This document shows, in pieces, positions 1 to 12,625 of a stretch of 64,000 nt of DNA. The stretch comes from Chalara sp. BL73. Its lineage: Eukaryota; Ascomycota; Leotiomycetes; Helotiales. The notes below the pieces were generated by a model, which was not told the DNA's origin, searched no databases, and saw only the letters and a program-made list of their open reading frames with translations. The position numbers were made by a program, and so were the translations under genes. Within the stretch, counting starts at the first letter, position 1. Every line of letters starts with the position of its first letter. The stretch lies in the NCBI GenBank assembly GCA_918026815.1, contig CAKJVC010000209.1, positions 1-64,000 on the forward strand, written 5' to 3'.

Positions 1-138
1 AACCCTAACCCTAACCCTAACCCTAACCTAACCCTAACCCTAACCCTAACCCTAACCCTAACCCTAACCCTAACCCTAACCCTAACCCTAACCCTAACCC
101 TAACCCTAACCCTAACCCTAACCCTAACCCTAACCCTA
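1..138. repeat. Telomere repeat array (CCCTAA)n
   Basis: About 23 copies of CCCTAA run from the first base. This is the C-rich strand expected at the left end of a chromosome (TTAGGG on the other strand). One unit near position 27 has lost a C. The array stops abruptly at ...CCCTACTTTTTT and passes straight into a decayed retrotransposon, with no subtelomeric spacer. Confidence 0.98.
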
Positions 139-1990
139 CTTTTTTAAAAACAATATCGTTAGCAGAACAAAACTACAACATTTATAAAAAGAACTGCTTG
201 CAATCGTGAAAGCGCTAAAGCACTAGCGCATTTACCTACAAAAAGCAAAATTTACAGTTACTATTTATACCGACTATATAAATTTTCGAACTTTTACTAC
301 TACTAAAGTCTTAAACAATCGAAGATTAGCTAAATAAACTAAAGAACTAGCAGGATTCGACCTGGTTATTAAGCACGTTAGCGAAACGGACAACGCGAAA
401 GCTAACGCGCTTAGCAGAAAACTAGAATACAAAAACTTCAAAGTATACTAAAAAACAGCTTTGTTTAAAAAGCTCGAAAATAAAAACCTTGTTCTAAATA
501 TAAAAAAAGTTGCAGCAACAGTAAAGTATAACTTTACCGAGCTATAGTTAGCACGTTTTAAAAATAGCGCTAAACGAGACTTAAGCGCACAACGAATGTT
601 AGAAAAAACTCTCGAAAAGAATAAAAAAAATAATAAAATCTTTCAACAAAAAAAAACAGGAAAACTGTATATACCTGAAAAGATTAAAAAAAGCTTCGTC
701 AGAAAACAGCATAGCCTTTCTGCACACGAACACTAAAAAATCAGAAAAACGTATAAAAGAATTGCGAAAACTTTTTAGTGTTTAAAACTGAAAGCTACGG
801 TGAAAACAGTAGTTAGCGGTTGTAATACTTGCATCAGGAACAGAGCTTCACGCCGAGCTTTTTATAAACAAATACAAACAATCCCGATACTATTTACACT
901 ATAGAAATCAATATCTTAAAACTTTATCGTTAAACTTTCGAAGTCTAAAAACCCAGTAACAAAAGTGGAATACGATTTTATTCTAGTTATAATAAAAAAA
1001 CTAACAAAATATGTAATACTCGTTTCGTACTGCGAGTTAAGCACAGCAAAAAATTTCGCGTACACTTTTCTTAAAAAAGTAGTCGCTTTACACGAGCTAC
1101 TAAAAAAGATTATATTAAATAAAAACAAGCTTTTCACATCTAAGTTCTGGACAAGCCTTATAGCGCAGCTGGGCGCTAAAAAAAAGTTATCTACGTTTTT
1201 CTACTTACAAACAAATAGCTAAACAGAAAAAATAAATCAAATAGTAGAAACATACTTGAAATGTTATATCAACTACAAACAAAACAATTAAGTCCAACTG
1301 TTGCTACTTGCGCAATTCGCATACAACAGTTCGACTACAGAAACAACACTAGTTTTACTATTCTTCGCTAATTACAGCTACGAGCTAGTAGTATACAAAA
1401 AACCAGGAATTACGAACATCGACAATAAACATGTCCGAATCTAAGTTCGGAACATTAAAAACTTGCACAAAAAGCTAGCAGAGAACCTGCAGTTTGTAGC
1501 AGAAAAAAACGCTTACTATTACAACAAAAAACGTAGTCAGAAGCTTACTTTCGAGAAAAGAAAAAAAGTCTACTTGCTCAGAAAAAACATTAACACTAAA
1601 AAACTAAATAACAAACTAGACTACAAGAAATTGAAACCGTACAAAATCAAAAAAGTCAAAAAACTCCTAAACTACAAGTTAGATTTGCTCAAGAATATAA
1701 ATATCCATTCAGTATTCCACGTATTTTTGCTTGAAAAAGCACTACCGAGCGCTTTACTAGCACTAAAAACCGAAATTCTTTTAGTCAACTTAAACGCCGA
1801 GTATAAAGTAAAACAAATTCTGGACTGCAAATACGTCAGAACACAAGTCAAGTACTTCGTTAAATAGAAAGACTACTTACATTCAAAAAACACATAAAAA
1901 CTTAAAAGCAACTTCAATTGCTCTAAATTGTTGGCAAAGTTCTATCAACAAAATCCTGATTTGCTTAGAAAAAGTTTGAAAAACTAAGGA
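139..1990 (+). pseudogene. Ty3/gypsy pol remnant (RNase H, integrase, chromodomain), 5'-truncated at the telomere
   Basis: The conceptual translation starts inside RNase H (AEQNY.IY.K, then FDLVIKHVSETDNA and ALSRKLEY). It continues through the integrase zinc-binding domain (CNTC near 820), the integrase core (965-1380, with NKLFTSKFWTSLIAQLG and AQFAYNSST), a linker (VYLLR, IHSVFHVFLLE) and a chromodomain (1795-1930, EYKVKQILDCKYVR then NFNC..LLAKF). Stops are scattered and sit where W or Q is expected (INYKQNN* for ...NW). Asp is repeatedly Asn. This is the RIP pattern of G-to-A and C-to-T. Gag, protease and reverse transcriptase are missing because the telomere begins at the RNase H domain. 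Confidence 0.9.
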
Positions 1991-2009
1991 ATCTCGCTAA
2001 AAGATCGTT

Positions 2010-2540
2010 ATAGGATCCGCCAGCGTAAGCAGCGACGTTAGCAGCGGCCGCTTGCTTTTGCTTTTCATTTTTCTTTACTTCAGCTTTCTTTTTTTTTTTC
2101 TTTTCGGCAGCATTCAGCTTTTCCAAGTAGCGAAAACTACGACGAGCTATTTCTTTTCGACGGCTTTTAACGAACGCTTTTTGTTTCTTTAAACGAAGAA
2201 TCTTAGCTATGGCGGCCTTCTTTTCTTTGTCCAGTTTTTCGAGCTGACGGTCAATAGCTACTTAGTCGGCCGAGCGAAGTACTTAAGAATCTTACTTGTC
2301 TGCCAAAAAGATTTCTACGTCGCAAAAGCATTTTACTCGTATACATTCAAAACATTTCGCAAAACGCTCTTTCTTTGAATTAGCAACACATTTCAAATTC
2401 TTTTTTTTACACCGAATACACGAAAACATCTTTTCGCCGACAAACTCGATAAAATCAGCTAGCTCGAATTTTTCACGAATTTTCTTTTTAAACAAACTTT
2501 CACTACGATTTTTAATTTTGCTCGTGCGCTGAAGTAGCAT
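2010..2540 (-). pseudogene. Antisense accessory ORF of the gypsy element (Cys cluster plus coiled coil)
   Basis: Running opposite to pol, between chromodomain and LTR, an ORF begins MLLQRTSKIKNRSESLF. It carries a cysteine cluster (CIRCKKKNLKC...KCFECIRVKCFC, residues about 40-74) resembling a small zinc-binding module. After a few in-frame stops a lysine/alanine/glutamate-rich helical segment follows (about 2010-2230). An ORF of the same design occupies the same place, also antisense, in both other gypsy copies of this window. Small Cys-cluster ORFs of this kind are common hypothetical proteins in ascomycete genomes; the function is unknown. Confidence 0.6.
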
Positions 2541-2629
2541 AGTAAAAAAAAAAAAAAGCTATGCTTCTCGCGCGAAATTTCCTTACCTGTATTTAAGCGT
2601 GAAAGCACGCTAGAACGGAAAAGGAATAG

Positions 2630-3090
2630 TGTTACGAACCGAATCCTAAGACTTGCTAAAGTCCTAAAAAAAGAACCCCAGAACGCTTTAGCGTTTCGGA
2701 ACTAATAGGAATCTTAGAAATATAGGTCCTAGGATCAGCCAGTGTCCTAGGACTTTAAGTAAGTAAAAGAGCAAACGGCTTATTAACCCCTGGAAACCGC
2801 GACCGTGTCACGTGATAAAGTCTGGAGGAGTCTAGAGACTTTACTAAAGTCCAAGGACTCCAGAAACTCTAGAAAACTCCAGCTTAACTATAGTATATAA
2901 GTAGTCGTAGTTTCATAGCTTAGGAGCTTCGTGCTCAAACTTTATTATAGTCTAGCAATATAGTCTTTGTTATACTTGTAACGGCTCACTCCTCAGTGAG
3001 AAGCAGTGTCTTGTCTATTTCATATATACCATACCAACCAACGAGCCCCAAGCCCAGCTACCTAGGCCTAAGGCTACCCCGTACGTTACA
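2630..3090 (+). repeat. 3' LTR of the telomere-truncated gypsy element
   Basis: A 461 bp segment starts TGTTACGAACC and ends CGTACGTTACA. It has the TG...CA ends and short inverted TGTTAC/GTTACA termini typical of LTRs. It contains a TATA-like TATATAAG near 2893 and directly follows the element's coding region. The sequence differs from the LTRs of the gypsy copies at 43-64 kb, so this is another subfamily. No target duplication can be checked because the 5' end is lost. Confidence 0.8.
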
Positions 3091-3094
3091 ATAT

Positions 3095-5588
3095 GCTCTT
3101 TTTCTGTGTGCAACTTAGTTCTTTTTTGAAAAAACAAAGTAGCGGCGGATCGAGAATGTCGTGCTTATTTTTCTGGTGATTTATTAGCTCCTGTGTTGTC
3201 TGGAAAATAACTGACTTGTCGCGACACTTGAGCTCGTAGCAAAGCTTCGGCTGGAATTTGTGAACCTGGCGCTAGTAAGTTGATAGTGATTCTTTTGTCT
3301 TAAACAATCGCTGGCACGTCAAACACTGAAAAGACTTGACAATCGCTTTTTTGTCAACACTTTTGCAGTTTATTTGGTAAACGTGAAGCTTTTTAGCGGT
3401 TAGGAAATAAAATGAGCATTTTTTAATCTCGCAGTAGAATTCGAAAAGTGTAAGCGTGTTTCGGCTATTTCTTTTAAAGAAAGCGGCAGCTGCTCGGACT
3501 TTGTCTGTAGTAGCGCTTACATATTTAAATGTGTTAATCGAAAAGAAAAAACGAACGAACTCGTTTAAAGCGAGAGTCAAAAAGTTTGAAGTGTCCCGTG
3601 AAAATTGCATTATGTCTACGAAATGCGATTCGACAAAAGCATTTATGTAAACGGCTTTTTTCAAGGCTTTATTCGTGTTGAAAATATTATATTCTCTCTG
3701 AGAAAAGAAAAGCATTTGCGTTAAAGCTTCGTACTTATTTTGATCTACTTTATCGGCGTTTTTATCGGAGTTCTGATCGAGTCCAAAAAAGCATAGATCG
3801 ATAAGGATTTCCTTTTTTCTACGTGTCTTTTTGTCGGCATAGATACGTTTTTAAGATACATAAATTAAACTTTCACTTTTTTTTAAAAGAACTATACTGA
3901 CACTATTGATCGATATAAGAACGGCTTTACGGTTATTCTTCGAAAACGGCTTATATAATGCTATGTCTGCGGTGACGTTGTTAGCAAAAGCTACACCGAC
4001 ATTGCTAATAGATGTAAAAACAATAACTTTCCTAGTTCCCGGTAGCAAATTTCGATTTAGTAAAGCTATATCTAGAGTATTGTTAACACGAGCTTCTCGG
4101 TCTTTTTCTTGTTTCTTTTATGCACTGATTCTTTTTTTTTAAAAGCGATTTTTGGCAAAACGTCGCAGTTTAAAATCTGTTCTTTTTATATTATAGTCGC
4201 TTATATACTTGTCTACTTTACCTGGTTAAAAGCGATGCAAGTTTACTGGCGACTCAGCGACTTTAAGTGCTAATCGGTTTTGCAATAAGTCCGCCGCTCG
4301 CATATTGTATAGAGACTGTTGCAGCGGACTTATATATGCTCGTGTAAACCCAAATGCTTTAGCTTGCTCGGTATAACCTGCGGCTACTGTGACTGCAAAC
4401 TTCGCTACACTTTGTATCTTTTGCTTAATATAAGCAAAGTCTCGGATTGTTCTATAGCGGACCGCATGTAATGAAACACGTTCTAGAACTTTTTTTACTA
4501 AAGCTAAGTTCTTGACGGACCGGTTTGCGATGTAGGCCTTACTTAGTTTTTGTACTAGCAACTGCTTTCTTAAAAGTATTTGGCAAATAATCGGCTATAT
4601 TAGTCGCGTTTATTGAATAGTTTTGTCTCGTTTTTTCGCTGTGTGCTTTAGTACTTCCTTTAAGCTACTTCCGCTTTAGATATAGCTAAATCGAAAAGCA
4701 ACAATCATTAGAAGTTTGACTAAGCACACGGCATTTTGACTTTGCTTATCGAGTAAGTCGATAAAGCGGACCTCGTTCTTGTTGTTCAAGTTTTTAAGCA
4801 GTAAAATATCAGTAACTAGAAAAGTGCTTATAAACCAACCAAAAGTACAATAACTTACTTGTAGCTTTTAGTAAATCTCAATGTGAACTTTCTACGCAAA
4901 TCTTGAATGCTAGCCGGTTTATTTTCTACGGGGTCTAATACCAGCTGTACGTCCTCCCAACACATAGCTATCGGTCTTTCGTAATCCGCTGTTCGAAAAA
5001 CATTACCAGTCCGCGCTTCGCAAGCAGACATTAGCACAACGGTAAAAAGCTTCAGCAGAATCTTGTCCCAAGAACCGCAGCCGTCTGTAAAACTTTTCTT
5101 TAACTATAAGCGCGCTATTCCTTGTATAATCCGGAACCCAAGCTACACTTTATTATGCTATGTTCCTTTAAAAAGGAAGTTTCTCTTAACAAGCTATCGA
5201 CTTATTAGTATGTACTTTTGCAAGATCCTATACAAAAGAAAAAAATAAGACATGCCTGATTTAAATGAGTTTCTATTTTCCTGACATCGGATTTGTTGTA
5301 GTTGCTTAAAAACTTTCGGTGTCGAAAAGTCAACAAGTCTATCAGATTTCTCTATATTTCTATAATAGTGCTGAAAGAAAGCATAAATTTGCTAGCAATA
5401 CGAAGTTTAACTTGTCGAGTTATAGTGTTAATGTATCGAAATGTTTTCTTTCTGCTAGGACAAATAGTACTATCCTTTTTTACAGCGGCGTAAAAAGTGT
5501 CCCAGGTTGTTGCAACCGAAGTCAGCTGTCGTTGCGTTCCAAGCGCACCTTTTATATATGTCAGGTTTTTCGCATTACGCTTGCTCAA
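3095..5588 (-). pseudogene. Decayed DUF3435 (FluG-domain)-like relic ending in C2H2-type fingers
   Basis: Read on the minus strand, several frames together look like one ruined gene. The N-terminal part (5588-5352) holds TWDTFYAAVKKDSTICPSRK. A middle part (5037-4855) reads SACEARTGNVFRTADYERPI and continues CWEDVQLVLDP...FTLRFTKSYK, which resembles the 'TRPGAL...' block of fungal DUF3435 proteins. The C-terminal part (about 3330-3150) has CLTCQRLFKTKESLSTY and then CYELKC...QELINHQKNKH, two C2H2-like fingers in which one His reads as Tyr. DUF3435 proteins are tyrosine-recombinase relatives, and several end in such fingers. The segment 4560-3720 has no motif I recognise. Stops and frame breaks are numerous. 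The family call is tentative. Confidence 0.4.
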
Positions 5589-5879
5589 AGTTCTCTTTTC
5601 GGCTTAGTTCGTAATAATACTACAATATCGAAGTTAGCACTCGAACGTGTCCCAAAGCCCCAAAAAGTTTGAGCGATTGAAATAATATAGCTGCCAAATA
5701 TCGCATAAAGCTCCAAGAAGTTTGAGCGGTCGAAGTGAAAAAGCTACTAAAGCATTGTACAAAGCTTCAAATAATATAAGCGATAATCTGAAAATAGCCA
5801 TTGAAACACCGCTTAAAGTCATAATAATTTGAAGAAATACATAAAGATAGTTGCTGCGATATCGCGCGAAAAGCATTTA

Positions 5880-6990
5880 AGGATTAATCAAGTAAAAGTT
5901 GCTGACTTTATAAAAATACGCTTGCCGTAATTTGAGTTAAGTTCGAATTGCTGTCTCTAATCTTCTGCGGGATTTTCGAGGCCATCAGACGAGCTGAAAA
6001 ACTGACGACGATCCGACGGATCCATAATGACTTATAGCATATGAAAAAGGGGTGCTGGTATGTGTAAAAAGTTGAAAAAGGTATGGGTAACATGAAAATA
6101 GCTTGAATTCGATACTCTTTCTGAAGAGGGAAGATAGGACTATATATAAGTTACCTGTATGATCATGCACAGGGATATAATGAAGACATGTGAAACAAGT
6201 AAGTCCTTTTTCAACATAAAAACGAAACAAAAGAATACTTAAACACGTTTGCAGACGCGTGTTAATGTGTTTCAATAAAGTAGTTTAAATAATGAATAAA
6301 GTTGCCTGGCCAAAACAAAGTATATTATTCGGAATCGAAAAACGGCTTACTTTAACCACCAAATCTTATTTTCTATTTAGACCATAAAAACAATTTAAAT
6401 GATTCGGATTCTCAAGTAAGAATCTGAAATTGTACTAGTTTAAACGCTTTGAATAGCCCTAAATAAATAGCTGAATCCTAGCAATCATTTCAACATTTTG
6501 AACATTTCGGATAGCCAACCGCATTCCAGCGATGCGAAAGACCCGCCGTGCATGTAAGCTGCTTCGATCAAATTTTAGAAATCTCAAACCAAAATAAAAT
6601 GGATTTGTTCCAAACGCTCCGATATTGTTCCTACTTGTATTCTTCTGTATATAATGTTGGAAGCTTTTATAACGAATAGTTTAATGCCTTAAATTAATAC
6701 CACTTTTAACCTTATCTGATTTGCATAACCATTGATACGTTTTAATTAGTTCTCATAACTTCGAATTCGAACAAAGATAAGACACTTAATTGTGTTTTGG
6801 TATCAATGAATTTTTAATCTTTTCAAGTTATAGTGGGCTAAGAATTTACATAGCAAGAAGCGCAGGTGATAGAGGCTAGAAAAGTGATTGTCCGTTACGT
6901 CTGCGCTAGCTAGCTCTCCCCAACTCTCCTTTCGCAAGACTTACTCCAAGCCATTTACCCCTCTCTTGGCTTATGTAAACGCACAAAAGC
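5880..6990. other. AT-rich stretch without recognisable genes
   Basis: Apart from short chance ORFs nothing coding is seen. Poly-A/T runs and TpA-rich sequence dominate, as expected for old RIP-mutated DNA. The last 100 bases (6890-6990) return to normal GC and belong to the 3' flank of the DUF6601 relic. Confidence 0.5.
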
Positions 6991-6995
6991 CCGAA

Positions 6996-7980
6996 TTATG
7001 GAAAGGACACGGCGTTACCTCTCCTACGGTCTACAGCTTTGGCATAGCGCAGGGTTGATAGGAGGTAATACCAGAACAAACAAAGCCATACGAAATAGCC
7101 TACAGCTACACTTCCCACAACAGCGGCCACTGCGGCTAAAGCACATCTACATAAGACACTTTGAGATGCGCTATTATCTTGCAATATGTGTGTTGCAAGC
7201 CCAACCTGTAGCGCAGACAAGAGAACTGAAAGAACGGCAAATACAGCTAGCATCCATTTGAAATAGTGCTCGAAGAATGCATTATACCAGGTTGATCCAG
7301 CTTTATATCTCCGAATAAAAATTTTCACGGAATATGCGGATAGCATAACCTGTAAATAGCGTTAAGTCGACTTAATCGCAATTCTCTATACTTGTATCGT
7401 TTATTGACGTTACTCAAAGTCTCGATATTGATATTGTCGAGAAAAGCTTCCAGAAACTCAACTTAGCTGGGCCATTTAATATTCTTTGATACTAGCCCAG
7501 ATTCTTTCGCAATGTCGAGATCGCTTTCATAGCGCACAAGCTATACATAGGAAAAAAGCACGCAGACTCGCGTAACTCTTGATTTCAGCATAAATTTTCT
7601 TTCCAATAGTCATAGTCGAGAAGAAAGTCAGAAAACGGCTTAATGAAAGTTTGAGCTTCGAACCAGACACGATGCTCGTCTGAGTTTTCGCTGACTAAAA
7701 TACTACGGCCAACAAGCTTTTGTCTGTACAGAGGCCGAGCAGCATTTGGAAAGCAAGCAAGCCGAAAGTGCTGATAAATATCGTTGAGTTTCGGTGTTTT
7801 CAAGTTAATAGCTAAATAAGTGCAAGTGTTGCTCTTTGGCCGTAAGTATTTGTTCTTTTCAAAAGTTATTGCGGAATGAAGCGACTCAGGTTGATGTATT
7901 GTTAGAAATAAGACCGTCAAAAAGTTCGTCTTTAGTATCGGCGAAGTAAGCTTTTTTAAAGCCCAGCCATTACGAAAAGT
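6996..7980 (-). pseudogene. DUF6601-like fungal membrane protein, decayed
   Basis: The minus-strand translation has the layout of fungal DUF6601 proteins. First comes a soluble part (7980-7585) with KLVGRSILVSENSDEHRVWF, FIKPFSDFLLDYDYWKENLC. Next is a segment with stops at expected Trp codons (ESDLDIAKESGLVSKNIKWP then S*VEFLEAFLDNI, about 7580-7390). A C-terminal part (7346-6996) reads RRYKAGSTWYNAFF, then two hydrophobic helices (MLAVFAVLSVLLSALQVGLA and AALAAVVGSVAVGYFVW-like) and a basic tail. The molecular function of the family is not known. The C-terminal 116 codons are nearly free of damage while the middle has TGG-to-TAG/TGA changes, so the gene is dead but recently recognisable. 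Confidence 0.65.
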
Positions 7981-8244
7981 GTTATTCTAAGCCTTTAATA
8001 TTATATCTTGTTTCGCTCACTGTATTCTCCGTCTATCTATTGAAAATAGTCCTAGTAGTAAAAGCACGCTCAGCTAACAATTAAAAAACTCTTTCAGTTA
8101 CGGTGCTGTGCAGTGGGAGGGAGAGTTTGGAGGGCTATTAGCGACCCGCTTATGCCCCCAGCCGCATACGTGGCGTGCTCCTTTTTATGTAGATTCGAAC
8201 TTATGGCTGTATGCCGACATCTTCGATAATGGATTGTATTCAGC

Positions 8245-8420
8245 TGTAGGAAGTAGGGGTTTACGGATCCGCGTATGACCCACAGGTCACGTGGTCCATA
8301 CAACCCCCATTTTGTAGAATCTAGAGTAGAACCTAATACAACAACAATTACCATATCCATCAAGAGCAAGAGCGTGGCCTAAGGTTATAGAGCTACGCCC
8401 GTTGCCCCGTGGAAGGTAAG
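8245..8420 (+). repeat. Dispersed repeat, copy 1
   Basis: About 175 bp beginning TGTAGGAAGTAGGGGTTTAC and ending GTGGAAGGTAAG recurs at 40925-41103 in the same orientation with roughly 90 per cent identity by eye. It holds a CACGTG and a TGTAGAATCTAGAGTAGA segment. The TG start suggests an LTR or LTR edge, but no matching end with a target duplication could be fixed. Confidence 0.6.
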
Positions 8421-11400
8421 GAGGGGGCATACCAACATCAGCCTTTGAACAGAAACTGTACTGGACGAGAGGCTGAGGCTTGGCAGGCGCCTATGTGCCT
8501 CAGCCACGACATCTTGCAGCGTTACGAGTGGACGCTGGGATTTTGCGCTGATTTTATAAAGGGGCTAGCAGCCACAAATATCTACACTTTCCTTCTGCTT
8601 GCCTCAATTTTCTCAACATTCTTTTCAGCTGCTGAATCTTTGTCGCAAGCGTAGCAGTATTATGCGAATCGATCGTCACCAAAATTTCAAGCTACGAAAA
8701 ATACCACGTAAATATCAAAGCAGAGCTGATGTCCGTAAACTTGTTAAGCACACTTTTTCCATCGAACCTAGCGAAAGCGTTGCGGTTCATTTACTTGCTA
8801 TCAGCCCTGTAGAAGACAACAGCAAAGTCGCAACCCTAAGCTTTTATACTTTTCCGGACAGTTTGTCCAACAGTTCCAGAAATGAATAGGTATTCAACTT
8901 ACCGGCGGATCAAACCTTAAATAAAAACAGTTTTAGCCGAGAAACATTTCTTGTATTCGATACTTACTTCTCGGGTTTCACGCTTCTCCAATACACCAAA
9001 AATAATGACTGTTATATCGAGTAAGTCAACAAAGAACTTGTGACGATAAATACGACATTGACATGTGTATTCAGTATAATCGCAATATCTAGCTTCGGCG
9101 AGCACGCGTTTGGTTCTTTCAAAGAAAAACAAAAGTCGTTTATGTAGCTCCGTAACGCTCTTTTATTAAACGTTCCCGGCGCAAGGATCTTAATTTATAG
9201 ATATAATACTCGGCTTATTCAGAGCAGTTCATTTCAGAACTTAACAAACTTAGGCAAAGCACTTCAAATTAACATGAAAAGCATTCGAGTAAGTAAAATT
9301 ATTTTCTTTCTATTCGAGTGCTTCTTTTAGCTAATCTAGTGCCCAGGAAATCAACCAATCTCGTCCTATAGTTTTTATTGGACACAGCCTAGAAAGCCTT
9401 GTCATTAAAGAGGTTTGTGTTGGAATCTCAAAAAATTAATAAAGCAATATCTGTGCCACATACTTACAATTTAAGTTGCAGACTATAGTCAAGTTGAAAA
9501 AAGAAATAAACGAAAATGCACTAATACTGAATTCTATTTCCGGATTCTTGTTCTTTGGTGTTCCTCACCAAAAAATAGCTATTGAATCGCTTGTTCTTTT
9601 AGTTCAAGACAGCCTCAACCGAAGTCTCCTTGAGTCTTTTAATAAAAATTCAGCGCTTCTTCGACGGCTCGAAAAAGAGTTTAGCAACGCATTCGGCGCA
9701 AGAAGTCCTTAAATTGTCTCATTCTACGAAACAGAGAAATCCCCCACTACAGTAAAAGTAAACGGCTGAGCTTGATATTGTTGCCCTGAAATATTGCTAA
9801 CATCTTATTTAAATAAAAAATAGCAAATAAGAACTTTCCGGACTTTTCAAAGTTTTAGTCGATGTCTTATCTGCGACATGCAGTAGCAAGCACCAAAATC
9901 CAATTAACCGTAATTATTCCGAGATAGTAAAATATAGCAACCAATACAACGTGCTTTATATACGTGTTAGAATTGCTCTACAGCAACTAGTAAGCAAACC
10001 ACAAAGCGAGTTTGTTGTCGGAAGCATAAAAGTTAAACATAACTGTACGTAAATAAGCTTAAATCTACAGCTATATAATATAATAACGAGTTCCTAGCAT
10101 CAGTGCTGCTTTCAGATAAAAACATTGGTTTGTAGCTCAAAAATAACTGTCTACTAAATTACTGATTTAGTATAGAATGTTTCAAGTCGCTTTTATTTCG
10201 AGAACAAAAGTACAAGTACAACAGCATTCATTCCGCAAAGAACACTTGTAAGTGGCTTTTCAAGGATTCGCAGTACCAAGCTTAAATAAATAAGCCACGA
10301 AAGCTGCTTTAGATCAAAAAAAATCCCGGGGCTAGCAAGTCTGTTCTTATAAAGTTCGCCGTTACAATAATGGATCGCGGAAAATCTAGAAAGCTCGTTC
10401 TGTCTTTTTTCATTTATAGTCGAGAAACGCTTTTACAAAAGACACCGCTGAACGTATTTCGTGCACTGTTGAACTCTATGCTTAAATTTTTTCCGGAGTA
10501 CTTCTCTCGACTTACTAAACGCTTTGAAGACCGAGAAAAACAGTTCGGGTCTTACTAAATAAATAAATAGAATTGGGCCGATAAAGAGCTTCAAGAATTT
10601 ATGTCCGAAATTCTGACCAAAAAAACGAAAAATCAGCCTGTCGTTATTTTTGTCGACGCACTTAACGAGTGCAGCAAAAACTTCGCCAAAAGTTTGTTAA
10701 CATATTTCAAAAATCTCATGAAAAACGTCGAGCGCAAAGAAGCGCAAGTTAAAATATGTTTTTTTTCCAGGCATTATCCAATTCTTGGCCTTAACACGAT
10801 CCTAACGATCTCTGTAGAAAAACAAAATAATAAAAACATCCGATTAGTTATTCAGGAACGACTAAAGGAAATTCAACCAAAAGCAAAGCGCTAGCAGATC
10901 CAGAAAAAGATCTTGTTAAAAGCTTAAGGAGGATTTTAATAAGCAGTATTAGTTACTGCTATAGTGATTAATAAAAACGCAACTGAAACTAAGGTGAAAA
11001 AGCTGTACGAAAAACTCACCTTTACTCCGGAAGCTTTTGATAAGCTATACACCGAAATTTTGAGCGGCGGTACTGAAGCCGAAAAATACTAAATAACCAA
11101 GCTGTTCCAGTAGGTTCTATTTGCTAAGCGACTATTGTTTTCGCAAAAGCTTCGGGAGGCGCTTGCTACCGATAAGAACATAGCTTGCACAACTGTCTCC
11201 GACCTTAGAAGCCACGACTGTTAAGTCAATACTTTAGGCCAATTCGAAACGCACATTAAACAAATTTCCAAAAGCTTGGTGGAATTCTAAACCCGTGAAA
11301 TATAAAAGCTATACGAACCTAGCGAAGAAAACTGAGACCGGGAAGCTCAGTTCGTCCACTAATCAGTCGCCGATTATATGCTTAAAAAATTTCTTAACTA

Positions 11401-12625
11401 CGTCGAACATTATCGGTATGCTTTTTAATTCCAAATCGAAGTCGAGCACTTTGAAATATCGAGGTTTTGTGTCAAATACTTAACATTGAAAAAAGTATTA
11501 GAAAAAGCGCGGCTGCTTCGCGGCACACTCTCAGCAAGATTTCTATTGATACTATATATAGTGCGGTTTATTTTCTACTACATCCAGGAAGTTGAACGAG
11601 AAAAAATCGCTCAGCATGACCTACTTCCGCTTATTCAATAGAATCCGCAGTCTGAATCCTTAAAAGAAATTGCGCGCCTATAGAAAGTTTTTGATCCTGA
11701 CAGCACTTACACACTTATAGGATGGCTATTTATTGGAGCGACGCCGCTGCATGTCCTAGTCGCATTTGGCTCGAAAAGCGCTTTTGACGCATTGTTGCAG
11801 AAAGATAATGTAGTAGTTAATAGTAAAAATTCGGACGGAAACACACTATTAAATCTCGCTATCAGAGAGTATCGTCAAAATATAGCACTAGCACTGCTAA
11901 ATCGGTCGATCGAGTAGCAGCTCCGACATGAACAAACAGTTGACGAAAGCATCATTCAGAGCAAAAAAACAAAACAGCAGCTAAGTTACTTTATAAACAT
12001 CAACACTGAAAATAACGACGGTAATACGCCGTTAACTATTGCTCTAACGGAAAAAGCCGAAAAAGTAATCTTCAAGTTAATTAAAGCTAGTGCAAATCTC
12101 AAGTTTTTCGGGCGAGAGACAGCGCTTGTTTTTTATGCTATTCGCAACAGAAACATGCTTTTTCTCATAAAGCTTATTAAGAAAAGCGCCAAACTTGACG
12201 GAGCTGTATATTTTGCTTTGAAAAAGCTTTCTTACGAGAAGAACGCCGTTCTTAAGGAGTTTCTATCGGAACTACTCAAAGCTGGAGCCAATACAATCAA
12301 ATCACCAGAATTTGACAAAAGCTCTGAAAACGAAAGCGAAGACGAAAAAAATAAAGATAAGTATAAGTATAATTCTAATAATGAGGCAATTCTCTTAGCT
12401 TCACGAAAAAGTCAAACAGCTATAGTTAGCCTCCTCCTGTCGCACAGTGCTTCGGTGACTTCTCAAAGCAAGTACGGGAGGTTTCCATTAGAAGTTGCTG
12501 TAGAAAATGGACATGAAGAAGTCGTTAAAGTCTTGCTTCGAAACGCGCCTTCAGCAAATGCAATGGAAGACTTTGGCGGCTACACAGCATTAGACCTTGC
12601 TCTGGGGGCGGATAATGAGCCAATA

